Of a stretch of 64,000 nt of DNA, positions 9,829-20,737 are shown piece after piece; positions within the stretch are counted from its first letter, which is position 1, and every line of letters starts with the position of its first letter. The translations under genes were made by a program, and so were the position numbers. The notes under the pieces were generated by a model. The model had not been told where the DNA came from. It saw only the letters and a list, made by a program, of their open reading frames with translations, and made no database searches. Origin of the DNA: Phytophthora colocasiae (taxonomy: Eukaryota; Oomycota; Peronosporomycetes; Peronosporales; Peronosporaceae); the NCBI GenBank assembly GCA_018806915.1, contig JAGKQI010000095.1:186001-250000 (forward strand). The letters are read 5' to 3'.

Positions 9829-10671
9829 GTGAAGGCCCAAACGCTTTTAAGCGACAAAGGTAACTACTACTTGATCAAAGACGTTCGAACTCGCTGCGCG
9901 AAGGCCATACTCTTCAATGCCAGCAATTTTGTCGCATCTTTTTTCCGAACACTACAGAATTGCAACACGTGTGAGAACTTTGAATGTCACGATTCGCTAA
10001 ATGGTTTGGTGCTGTTGGCTGGAACATATCACCTTGCCAAATACACCAAAGTGCGTCTACGCAGAATATCCACAGCACGCCACTTAACCGTGATAGAGTA
10101 CGCAGCAGCAGTGTTTGATCAACATTACACGTCGAATGTCTAACCTCCTACTCTGTCGATTCGTGTCCAGATACCGGAATTCCTTAAAGGGGAAAACACC
10201 AAAGAAAATGACAGTATTAAATGCAGACCTCCAGTGTCTGTCCATCCACCAAGTCATTCTGCTCAAACCTGACTCCATCTCGGGAATGTGTGCGGCACCC
10301 ACAGTACTCGACGCACAGGTATGACGGTCATGACGTTTTTGTTTTTCTATATTCTTACTTGCATGCCTTTTTGATAGATTATTGCTATTCGAGAGAAGTA
10401 TGCTTGCGACTGCGCGATGTTCTCACATACCCGGTGGCAGTGTTCTCACGTGATAGTTGCTATGACGTTGATTGGGGACATTACCATCTGCAGCATGCTA
10501 AATTCGTTGCCAACGCGGAAGCTGAGTGGCGGACAGCGGAAGCAACCGAAGGCCCTAACTCGAGGAGGTGACAATATTCACAGGTTCTCTGCGGATGTAC
10601 TTATTAAGGACTTCCTAAATCTTCCAGCAAAGCCGCTTCACTGGAACATTTTGCGAGGTCAAGTTACATGA
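9829..10671 (+). pseudogene. SWIM zinc-finger protein relic, possibly MULE-derived
   Basis: A frame from about 10115 joins, through a 59-nt GT-AG intron (10319-10377), to a second exon ending at the TGA at 10669-10671. The second exon carries CDC followed by CSHVIVAM, the C-x-C...C-x-H pattern of a SWIM zinc finger. SWIM fingers are common at the C-terminus of Mutator-like transposases and derived proteins. The upstream open stretch (9829-10143) is in another frame and has no ATG, so the N-terminal part is broken or missing. A gypsy 5' LTR ends 93 bp upstream. Family assignment beyond the SWIM finger is inference. Confidence 0.45.
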
Positions 10672-11538
10672 CAGTGATGGCTCAGAGCAGGAGAAATTTT
10701 CGCTTGGAAAGTGCTGGCATGGGGCGATAAAGAAGGGATATACTTCTGGGTCGTTAAATTCTCGAACGACGAGCAGCTCAAACTGGAGTCCAAGAACTTG
10801 CTGAGTGCACCAACCTTGCGTACATTCATTGCGTTGATATCGCAGGAGTCGTGACGTATTAGCGTTCCAGTTCACGCAATGAAAGCAGGTTTTTTTTAGG
10901 TTAAGCTGGCGTTGAGCTAGAACCTGCATATATATTTTTTGACCGCTAAAATAACGTTAACGTTGTCTTCACTAGTCACTACAGCATTATCCATCTTCAA
11001 ATGTTCTTCTCTCACATACGTTCAGCTCAATAACTCAACACAACACAAAACATCCTCAGATATAATCCGTTTGTAGCTTCAACTCCCAGGTCTCCAAAGA
11101 ACAATCGTAATAGGACATCATGCACCACTGGAACCAGACATCTTCGCAGTGATAGATATTGGGATAATGTAGCTAAATGCGCATTGGAAGGCTTCCGAGC
11201 TCCCTCGTAGGGTGAGTAGCTACTGCTTGATTCGGTTGTAGTAGTACATTCCAGTCATTCCGCCGAAGATTTGGGAAGAAAATAACGCCTTTGTCTGTTT
11301 GTACTCCACATGAAGGAGGGAAGGGCCCCCGTGTCGAAACCCTAACCCCTCCTGCCTCTGGATGAGGCAACACACGTCGGAACACTTGTGTTAATTGGCG
11401 GTATTGTATGTTCTACTCAAAACTGGATTGATTGATTGGTTGATCGCCCACGCTCAATGACCCATGCAATCGTTCGGCCTATCATAAATAATAAGGAAAC
11501 ATTACCTAAGATAGGTTTCATTTGCGCGCTGCAAAGCA
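10672..11538. other. AT-rich stretch with a possible LINE 3' tail
   Basis: No convincing gene is present. The part at 11173-11440 ends in a short GATT repeat (GGATTGATTGATTGG at 11425-11439). That ending, and the non-coding text before it, resembles the 3' end of oomycete non-LTR retrotransposons, but I cannot confirm this by alignment. Confidence 0.25.
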
Positions 11539-12119
11539 GTGCGCACCAGCAACTTTTCCTGCATCAGCACGGCAATGGATCCTCAGTCTCACGTGTCGCT
11601 TGGGGCCGCAAGAGGCTTTCGATCAGCTGACACTTCGCCGGCGAATGGTGCGCGGAATGGCGCTCGCACGCGTGCTTCGCCACATACAGCTCGTGTATCG
11701 CCGTACCCTGAGCGCATTTGAACACCAACGGGAACACCACCACCTCCAGGACCAATACGACGGCAGACACCACCAGCAGTAACTGCCACTGCACACTCGA
11801 ATCCAATTCCAGCGCCATCTACATCTCAACAGCCTACTCTCGGGGCAGCAAGGTCACCTGCAGCGTTAAGTCGTGCTAGGCGTTCTCCGTTCCCTAGTAC
11901 AGCTAGTCGACCGCGGACTCCAAGTTCAGCACCACGCCGAGCGTCACCCTGAGCTGCATCGCCTATTGGTAGACCTGAACAGCAACTACCAGCCTCTCCA
12001 CTGAACGCAACATCGCATCAATATCAACTTGTGGTCCAACCTATCCTTAAAGCCACAATGAGCCAGCGAGATGCATCCGGGGAGTCGCTAGAGAACTTTG
12101 CGGTAAATGGATCGACGTT
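11539..12119 (+). pseudogene. LINE ORF1 C-terminal tail relic (block A)
   Basis: One frame runs through this stretch with two stops (after about 11718 and at 11950-11952). It encodes a Pro/Ser/Thr/Ala-rich tail ending SSAPRRASP, identical to the end of the ORF1 at 40883-42559. A residue pattern like FARCKA just before 11539 may be the last part of a CCHC knuckle. The first half is unique to this locus and the last 68 bases before the second stop belong to duplication block A. Confidence 0.45.
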
Positions 12120-12209
12120 TCGGGAAATAGCCCACAAGTTATGGGTGCATTTTGGGCACCATGTGAAAGGGCGAGCTGTGAAACACAATGGAATTTGGTC
12201 ACTTGAACC

Positions 12210-12545
12210 TCCTGCTTCGAAATTGTGATGTTATGAGCTCGTACAAACGCGTCTTGAGCCTCGTCAAGATAGGAAAGAGGGTGTTTTGCGTAGTAGTCAC
12301 AAAGCCATGACCGGTGGCCGGCTGAAAACTTCCTTTCACTCGATTTTCCTGCTCGTTCAAACGTCCTTGAAGCCTCGTAGACGCGAATCCAGTTGCCTAT
12401 CGTGGTGTCGGACTTGTTATAGACTCGAGCGAGCTCCTTGTGCGAATAACCAAGATTGTAGAAGTCGTATAAGCAGTGAAGTACCGTGTTGGGATGCGCA
12501 TGTTGCTTGGTTACGGCGTCCTCTATGCTTCTAATGTGATCTTGC
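12210..12545 (-). pseudogene. IS630/Tc1-like transposase fragment, helix-turn-helix part (block A)
   Basis: Read on the minus strand from an AG acceptor at 12546-12547, about 105 codons are open. They include LGYSHKELARVYNKSDTTI, a helix-turn-helix of the kind at the N-terminus of IS630-Tc1-mariner transposases. No ATG precedes it and no DDE domain follows, so only one internal exon survives. A near-identical copy lies at 42817-43152. Confidence 0.5.
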
Positions 12546-12748
12546 CTACAGTGTTGACTCCAAGGCTAGTAGCGTCAATAACACATCAATAAGATGAACT
12601 AGTTAAATAGAAATGTGTGGATGGTATGCCTTGATAATAAAAGCGCCCACCTGGTTACAGAGAGCGCCGCTACGGCACCGCAGAAGTTGATGCGTACGCA
12701 CTGGTTGTCCCCGCGCTCTGCTTGAAGAGCTTTAATGGAAAGCTGCTA

Positions 12749-14150
12749 CTAGTAGATTTTGACCAATGACATCGAGCCGTTGATTGGACTGGCCATTGAC
12801 CAATCACCCTTGATGTCCAATTTTGACTGGAATTGACAATACAGCCTAAATATGTCGCTTACTTTGATCTGCGATCCAAGCAACGGCATCACCAAGCCGC
12901 GAATCTTGCAGAAGAAGTTAAAAGGTGTGGGCCACTGATGAGAGGCGTCCAGCAGGTCGGCTAAACACCATATCTCTTCGGTTGCTAGTTGACGGCAAAG
13001 ACTTCTGAAGGAGTTAGTTCCGGCCCCCACAGGCTGTCGAGCCAAAACTCTACGATACCACACTTGGAAGGCTGATGATATGCTCCACCAGATCGGAGAG
13101 TACAGCACGTACTGAACGGCCTTTGCTCTTGTATACGTCAAGGACAATCTCCGAGGCCACTGAATTCGTTTCCAGTATTTTAACAACTTGCGCCACCACA
13201 ATAGCAGCATGGTTTCCCGCCATCCCGGAGGTTTTGGGGGGTTCTGTAGCAGGAAGTCCCCAGACCATTGTCATGAGTATGCCCATATCGCCGTCGCAAT
13301 AGTGCAGCAATTGGTCTGTACAGAGTCACTGTCGTCCGTTGTGTGTACGTAGCTCTTTGATGATTTGCTGAAATAGCAATCGCTGTCTCTGGATAATTGT
13401 TGCGAGTACCGGGACCCCGATCCCGTCATCCGCACGTGAATGAGTAGCTAAACCTTTCTTCACAATGTTAATTCCGCCCGAACTTGTAGACACTCTGTTC
13501 CCTGCCATCGCTTGATAAATCGTACTGGGATTTTAATTGTGGTCGTAAAGTATCACAACAGAGATAGAATCACCGCTTGTACAATTAACCGTCGCCCCAG
13601 CAGAGTTCGAGCTTTCCCTTTCCACAGTCGAAGACGAGTCATTATTTTTTGTCTAGCGTTTCTGCCACTATAGTAGACGTATCAAAATTATCAAAGGGAA
13701 TCCCAAGGTACTTCACTGTTTCTCCAATTTGTAGCGATCGCATCGGTTCAACAAGTGGAGCCGCTCGATGGTTATTGAGCCTCATGATCCTACTTTTCTC
13801 GGGGTTTAGCAAAGCACCGGATCCGGAACAGTATAGATCAACCAGTCGGGCTTGTTGTTTGACACGCTCTGCATTCTTAGAAAACAACACCGTATCATCA
13901 GCAAAGAAAGCAACCGGAATAGACAGCGTTTCGTCAACTTCAACTTGTGAAGCGCGAAGTAAATTGCCCAATGGCCCTAGTGACAGAGCAAAGAGAAACG
14001 GTGACAACGGATCGCCTTGTTTAACTCCACGGGAGGCTCTAAAGCCGTAGGAGTCGTAACGATAGTCAATCATTCTGTAGTTTCCTACGAGCAGCCTAAG
14101 CGAACCCACCACTCCACGCCTTCGGAAGGGGGGGGGCGTCCAGCTCCAAT
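12749..14150 (-). pseudogene. Non-LTR retrotransposon (LINE) reverse transcriptase, 3' part (block A)
   Basis: On the minus strand, GVKQGDPLSPFLFAL and FADDT (the LINE RT catalytic block) lie at about 13880-14045. Further C-terminal pieces follow in shifting frames, down to the conserved end VSDIFRLYCQFQSKLDIKGDW near 12800. The N-terminal endonuclease and first RT motifs are missing upstream of a G homopolymer at about 14129-14137 (9 Gs here, 10 in block B). There are several frameshifts and stops, so it is dead. RT sequence continues to 12749; the 3' end is unclear. Confidence 0.8.
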
Positions 14151-14333
14151 TTTGAGCCGGCCCCGCTAACTCACTACAACACGACATGACTGTGCCCCAC
14201 ATCGCTGTATTTGACATGGAAAGAGATTTTCCACATGGATATAATCGATATTTTACCCGAGTTTTTCACATCGCTTTCTTTGAAAAATCGCTTGTAAGTT
14301 TGAAGAGTCTGAATCGAAAAGCCTCTTGAAAAT

Positions 14334-16560
14334 CTACACAAAGTACACGAGTGTTTGTAAAATGATAACGTTGGGCTGGGGTAGGAGTGTGTCCGTATTG
14401 CTTTTCTTACTGCTTGACGATCCAGATCCACTTTCAGAACTGGAAGAGTCAGAACTGGAGCTTTCAACGTCTCCTTTTCTTCTTGAGAACGCCCTCTTCG
14501 AAAAGATACAATAAAAAATAATGAGATTTCTGAATAATTCCGAGAAAAACAAGAGGATTTTTAACAAACCGTCATAACAAGCTGCTCCAGTTGAAATAAA
14601 ATCTCCATGCTGAATCCGTGTGTCTTCTTCGCTTCTGTCGATTTCTCTCGCTCTTTTCATCCAAGTTTTCTTGTCGAGTTTCAATGCTTCTCCACCTCTA
14701 CGCCATCACAGTATCGGATCTACAAACAAGCAATAAATAAAAAATGGCAATGAATGTAAAACAATACGTACTGTGTACGTTTTTTCTCCAATACCGCCGC
14801 CTTTGTCCATTTTTCAGTCATTTTTGGCTTCGACAGCTTACTGGAACGTCTCCAATTCGACAAAATACTCTCATGACGACGGAAACTCGCTGCCTCCTTG
14901 GCAGAATTTTTACTGGGTGGTTCATCTCCAAATCCTCTGAATCCGAGCACTCCGTTTCTTGATATTCTCTTGACTGATTCACCGTCAGCATATTTCACGT
15001 CACAACTTCCATCCGAATGGATTTCTCGAACCGCTTCGGTTGTCAAGGCGCTCTCTAGGTTCCAATACGTCTTGACTTGGTGGCACCTTCTGCTTTCCGA
15101 AATGTGACTCTCATTTTCTTTGTGAGCGTATTCTGCTCTTCAGATCCAGAAGATTCAGATGAAGAATGAGTTTTCTTTTTCTTGTATTTAGTCGGCTTTT
15201 TGGTCCGAATCCGAGGAGATTTTATCTGCAATCTTGGATTTTTTCTTCGCAACACTATCGTCGCTGGTTTCCTCCAATTAATTTGATCTCCTCAAGCCGC
15301 ACGTGTTTCTCCGAAGCTCCCACGTCATAATTAACGTCAACAGTACCATCCCGACCTTGCACGCACCACTTTCCCGCGGTGAAACTTGCCTTTTCGCTTG
15401 AAATTGGCCTCGACAACGTCCCCAACTTTAATCTTCACAGTCTTCTTGCTGATCTTCTTGGGTTTACCATCAGTCACCGAACAAATCGTCATCTTTGGAG
15501 CTGGTTTCGACTGAGGTTTCCTCTTTTTAGTGCTGGAGATTAACTCAAAGCTTGATCCTTTAAACCGTTGCTCCGTATCACCGTCGTCATATTCAATGTC
15601 GAATGTTCCGCCCATTCTTTTTACCTTCACTATTGTACCAGGGAATCTCTTGGTGCCTCCTTTATATCTCGCATTGCCTTTTTATCCAACAACAAAAGCT
15701 TCCCCTTCCTTGTCTGCTTTGGCCTCGGGAACTCTCGACATGCTGTTCTGTATCTCCATCGTCAAATCTTATATCGTATGTGCCATCCAACCGAACACGA
15801 GTGATTTCCCCAGGGAAAAGCTTCGTTCCCTTCTTGTACCTCGCTTTAACCACGTCTCCAACTTCAGATCGCTTGGATTTACTTGGCTTTGGAGAATCCT
15901 CGTTAGCTTTCGTCTCCGACTCAACAGTAACAAGTAGAGAAGAATCCACTTGAGTTTCTGAATCTTCAACTTCGTAATTGATACCATCCGATCGAATCCG
16001 AGCGATTTTACCAGGAAAATTCTTACTTCCCTTCTTGTACTTCGCTTGGATCGCATCTCCAACTGCAAGCGCTTTCTTCTTCTTTGAAAAAAATTTCTTC
16101 AATCTTCTTCGATTTGATATAGGACGTTCAGAATCTCCATCGTTGAAGGTGATGTCATACGGTTCCATGGGAATGAACACGAGATATTTACCGGGAAAGA
16201 ATTTAACTCCGTTCTTGTAGCTTGCCTCGACAGTATCACCAACGTGTAAAGTGCTGGAAGTCTTTGGTTTATCCAATTCTCTCTCTCCTTCATCCTCGAC
16301 GTCCTTTGGTTCAACGTGTTTCTCCTTATCGCCGTCGTCACATCGGATATCAAACGTGCCGTCACGATGCACCGCAGTGATTTCTCTCGTCTTTGGAGAA
16401 GATTTACCATCGCTTTTGGGATTTTTGCCCCCTGGAATCTCAATCATCTCGATATCGACACGAGTTTCCAGATCTCCATCGTCATATTCGATGTCGTACG
16501 TGCCGTCACTAAGTACACGAACCACGTTACCATCAAACAGCTTCTTGCCTTTCTTTCCGC
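14334..16560 (-). pseudogene. Multi-Tudor/Agenet repeat protein, broken (block A)
   Basis: On the minus strand about eight units of roughly 60 residues follow one another. Each has the pattern VGDxVxAxYKKGxKxFPGKI...R.DGTYDIxYDDGDxExxV. Units are seen at about 16500, 16360, 16200, 16020, 15840, 15650, 15400 (continuing in another frame to 15300) and 15020. The C-terminal tail is Ser/Lys-rich (near 14410-14490). Such units resemble Tudor/Agenet barrels, which bind methylated peptides; proteins with many of them occur in oomycetes and algae. The largest open part is 15662-16525. A stop and frame changes at about 15680 and 15345 break the series, so it is a pseudogene or has unrecognised introns. 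No ATG is certain. Confidence 0.6.
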
Positions 16561-18289
16561 GATGCGATTGCTGCAGCCGTCGATCGCCAGAAGGAGAATG
16601 CCGAGCTGATGGAACACTACGGTACGTTTAGAATTTTAATTGAGATACAAATTCTTCATTGATAATCAGTATTTCTTTGCTTCATCTCATAGGAAACTGG
16701 AGCCTGGTAGCATTTGATGCTTATCGAACACGATACGTTCGGCGCACCAACAGCAAAAAATTTCGTCCCGTGGGCGTACCTTTTCGTCCGCAGCGAGCAT
16801 GAGTATGCTTACACGACACTGTTTCGAACTGTGGTGCACTTCGGACATTCAGCTGGCGGTCCGACGGTAGTTTAGACCACTCATCCTGCATTGCCAACGC
16901 GGACATCGCCGTTTGGCCGGGCATTACGTTACTGGACTGCTGCGCACGTAGCGCGCAAATGTCGGGAGAATGCGCATCGCCTATGACGCCTGCTTTCTTG
17001 ATGTCGACGATAAATGTCGCGCTAGTCGTATACCTATATGTCTTCGAATCACTTTGCATAGTTGCGTTCCTTCTTTTTCCTTACGAAAGGCACAGCGCTG
17101 AAGTGGCGTGAAATTGCTCTGGTGTCCGAGCTGAGTGCATCTGTTGAACATTGATCTGAATGCTTTTCTCGTAGAAGACTGGAGTCATTTTGAACGATTC
17201 AATTCCGGGTGTGCTGGCTTTAGTTGCTCAAGTAGCGCCTGATACGCCGTTCGGTCATTGCTGCCAAGATTTGATATCGTAAAATCCGACTACTGGTGAT
17301 ATTGATGTATTTGTGCTTGATACATTTTCTTCTTGCAGATCCTAGCAAAATGGCATCCAGAAGGGATCATATTATCGTTTCAAGGAAACAAAAACGAACA
17401 TCCCGCAAGTCTATCCCGTTTAATGCTTCAACTTACACGGCATAGAAAGACGGACCACTGTATTCTCTTCACCAAAAGGTGAAAACGTTTACTAAGCCAT
17501 TCCTGATGAGAATGCTCGAAGAGAACCGGCTTTATGTCAACGGATGGCAGATTTCAGATGAGCTTGATAATGAGGTGAAATGGTGCTAAGATTCCAAGAC
17601 AAGGTATCCAATGGGTTCGCCCAGGCGATGTCTACAAGTAGCAAGTTAACTTTTCAGACGATAATATTCTCTACAATGAGCTGGAGACGTTGGTGGATAG
17701 AAGCTCGAATGGGGGATTGAATGTTACGCGGGGCTCTATAGCTACACGTGATACGGACTCGGGTAATGAGTCTGATGACTCGACTTCCTCCAGCACAAGC
17801 TACGCTGACGGTGTTCGGCATTGGTACTGATCAGCCGGTCGTTTTGCTTTTAGTCCTGCTTGCAATTCCTTGTCGTGCGTAGCTTTAGTTTTTCTTGTTG
17901 CAAGTCTTACGCTCCCTTATTTTGCGCTACTGCATTAGACGCTCTGTACTGAGAGGATTCGGATGTTACAAAACGGTTCACTGTATCAAACCGATAATAA
18001 TGTGATGCCTCAACACGCCCTGTGAGGGTGCTAAAAAGTGTTGACTAGAGCGATCTCGATCGGTTGGACGGCCTCACGTATGGTGGCAACACTGATTGTG
18101 AACGTGGCATTGTTAAAAATATCTTCAGAAAGGCATCGCTGAAGACAAGGAGATTCACATGGAAACACATTGCGGACTGTTTGTAGCGCTCAAAATGCGT
18201 CTATCGTGTGGTGGAGGCACGGAGCTCAAAGAAGTAGTCCCCCCAACACTGGCGATGCGAAATGGAATCCCTAGTCAATTGGAACCAAA
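16561..18289. other. Degenerate region with no intact gene (block A)
   Basis: At 16700-16880 the plus strand briefly reads AKNFVPWAYLFVRSEHEYAY, which loosely recalls the DDE region of a Mutator-like transposase, before a stop. A minus ORF from the ATG at 17059 (112 aa here) changes length in block B because of a one-base indel, so it is unlikely to be a gene. The stretch 17340-17650 holds short open pieces ending in frequent stops. Nothing else is recognisable. Confidence 0.4.
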
Positions 18290-19577
18290 ATGCCTACTCA
18301 AAAACATTTGTCGAGTAAATCCGTGGCGTTTTCGCCATAACCCATACGTTCTAGCCGCTCCATATCGCCTGAGTCAAGGAAACTTAACACAACCTCAGCT
18401 GATGTTAACCTCAAGGTTGGATGCAGTGAACCATCGCACATCATATGAATCCACTCAGTAGGTGGCGGAAGACAACTTGAGCGTCGGTGACAGGAATTAG
18501 CAACTTCATTCAGCACTTTGACTGTTCTCGCAGTCAGACCAACGTGTCCGCAGTTCCAGACTGGCTTAAAAGAGTTCTAACCTAGGTAACGCTCCTTCAA
18601 AGCACGAAAAGTCTTAAACCACGGAAACGTATTCACAGACTTCATCATGGGTAAAGTTTAACTTACGGCTTCTCAATACCAAGCTTTTATCCAGCTTAAT
18701 TGGCATTTCAGTGGTATGCTGCGAAAACATCAAGATCCGGATGTTCGAGCTCGAAATATTGAGAACAGACTTGACGAACGTCCAAATGCTGTATAATCGT
18801 ATCGTGGAGGATCCCCGTAAAGAGCACTGAGCTTCATCCAGGACGAAATAAACTACACAATTTTGCAAAGGAAGTGTCATCGCTGCATGTTCCCAGTCAA
18901 CCCCGCACCACCAACAAGACTTTTTTCAAACGTATTGAACTCGTCCGGCGTATAAGCTGAGAAGTTGAAAACAATCTTCTTTTGATCGCTCATACTTTGC
19001 CCATTCACCAGAGTTTCGCACATTTACAGCGCAATTGATGTCCTTCCTGTCATCCGTGGACTTGGCGCCAGTAAGACACGAGTTTCTTCCAGTCGGTTAA
19101 TGATTCCGTGGTAAGAGTATTCCGGAAGAGCGTTCATGGATCTTCTGGATTGATCTCTCCATCACAATACTTGTACATGTTCGAGGCGATGTAGCTAACT
19201 TGATGCAGTAACGTTGAACTACGATCCGGAAGCACCACCAGTATGTGAATAACGTTGTGTAACGCAAGATCTTGTACCTCGAGCACTTCCTCCAGTGAAT
19301 TCTCGTCCCGTAGCGTTTTATCTTCTGCAATTCGGGATTTAATCAGAAGGTTCTTGCCACAATGCCAGTATAGTCCGCCAGCCACAAACCGTTCTCTTTC
19401 TTTGCCAGGAAGAGCTGTAACTTGCCGACAGGAAGCTGGAAAATCTTCTTCCGCCGGATTGATTCTTTCAAGCGACCCAGCCACCAACTTGTTCTTCTCA
19501 ATGTCGACAGTAAACAGATTTGTCGGTCCTGGTATACTTGAATCACTTCCCACGATGACACAGACGAAAGCCACCAT
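18290..19577 (-). pseudogene. Crinkler (CRN) NTPase-type effector pseudogene (block A)
   Basis: The minus strand begins at an ATG at 19577. The header carries the LFLAK block (reads LQLFLAKKENGLWL in another frame) and ends HILVVLP. Frame then changes repeatedly. Downstream pieces match the P-loop region, the LDEAQ Walker B (near 18830) and the LNEV...SCHRR segment (18298-18516) of the intact CRN at 20738-22729. It is therefore a decayed relative of that gene, with frameshifts inside the header. The third copy (30687-31632) keeps an unbroken header. CRNs are intracellular effectors that act mostly in the plant nucleus; this copy cannot make one. Confidence 0.85.
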
Positions 19578-19813
19578 TTATCCTCAAGGCAGAAGGTTTG
19601 AAAAATGTAGAGAAAGAAATATGTTGAAGAAAATGACATCAATCAATACCACTGAATTTACCGAAAAATGTTTTCATGGGAGTATTCTGACATTCACGGA
19701 GTTTACCGAGAAATGTCTTCATGGGAGTATTCTAGTTCCTCCTGAACATCCTGTCGTTACACTCCATATAGCTGTGGGCAACCGAAAAGACAGTTTACAT
19801 GATGTCGATTTTT

Positions 19814-19894
19814 AGCACAGTTATGTGCGTGAAAACGGTTTTACATGCTAAAGATTCTTTAGCACAGTTATGTGCGTGAAAACAGCTTTACATG
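19814..19894 (+). repeat. 34-bp tandem repeat between divergent CRN fragments
   Basis: The unit AGCACAGTTATGTGCGTGAA... (34 bases, ending in TTTACATG) occurs at 19814-19847 and 19861-19894, 47 bases apart. It lies between the minus-strand CRN header and the plus-strand kinase-like fragment, so it may belong to a shared upstream region. In the third cluster the first unit is split by the pogo-like element. Confidence 0.7.
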
Positions 19895-20015
19895 TAACCT
19901 TAACGTGTTCCCAGTTGGAACCTTTCAAATCCGATCGACATAAATTCTCGGAGAATTTCTTTTCGTATTTAAGCGGATAGGAAGCTCCTGAGGTGAGAAG
20001 ATTTCGCCCGCGACG

Positions 20016-20567
20016 ATGGCGGTGGTGAACTCCGCAATTAATTCGCAACACGAGTCCGAATACATATACTGGTCTCTACCGACCCGATTTGTGCTTCTAC
20101 TTCGGACACAGCAATTTGCAGGCCATTTGCTTTTTCTTCACCGCGAAATACGCGCTGCAAGTGCCGATTGACGAGTTGCATAAGAAAATAACATGGAAAT
20201 ATGACGATGCGCCATACGTTTTTGGCTACGCTCGACAGTGTGCTTGACAGCCATTCGGAAAGACAAGAACGATGAAACGTGGCGTAAAAGCGGAATTCAT
20301 TGAAGAATACAATCTGGATACGAAGCTTGGCCGGCTATCGTTGCTTCTCACCGTGCTCAACATTTCGACTCTTTTCCGGTCAGTTGTCGACCTTGTCAAG
20401 CCGCTGGGTATAGTCCAATACGGCACTATCACAAGAAGCCATGGAGTGCAGATTTCGTTCGCAGAAGATGGTGAGATGAAGACGTATCCCTCAACCATAC
20501 CAAGTGACGCTATCATTTGCAACTTGGGAGAAATGGCATGGTAAAATGCAGCAACATTCAGACCAGA
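20016..20567 (+). pseudogene. Kinase-like CRN effector domain fragment (block A)
   Basis: The plus strand is homologous to 33801-34626. An ATG at 20016 is followed out of frame by the domain. Readable parts include VPIDELHKKITWK and the longer piece VEFIEEYN...DLVKPLGIVQY on to about 20545. About 100 bases near 20040 are missing relative to the third cluster, and bases 20119-20153 are inverted. The C-terminal RPTAESLL segment, which looks like the end of a protein kinase fold, is absent here. No CRN header precedes it. Confidence 0.6.
20119..20153 (+). other. 35-bp micro-inversion
   Basis: This segment is the reverse complement (one mismatch) of 34003-34037 in the third cluster, with matching flanks on both sides. 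The third cluster's orientation encodes CVFRGEEKASG in line with the rest of the domain, so A and B carry the derived, inverted state. The same inversion sits in block B at 50725-50759. Confidence 0.85.
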
Positions 20568-20737
20568 ACGATGTGAACTGGAGTCAAACATAAAAGAAAG
20601 ATACGTGGTGCTGGAGCCGGTTGGTCTACTTTGCACACCTTAAAATATCCACGAGCTTCTGACTGCTTTGCGTGACGTACTCAAGGAGCTTTCAGCACAT
20701 TGGCAAGATCATGAATTCATGTTGAAGCAAACTAACC

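Noticed and set aside
16721..17059. 112-codon minus ORF, longer in block B
   Set aside because: A one-base indel changes its length and C-terminus between near-identical copies and there is no domain.
19255..19815. 186-codon plus-strand frame, repeated at 49861-50421
   Set aside because: It lies antisense to the CRN header relic and is Ser-rich as expected for a shadow frame; no family match.
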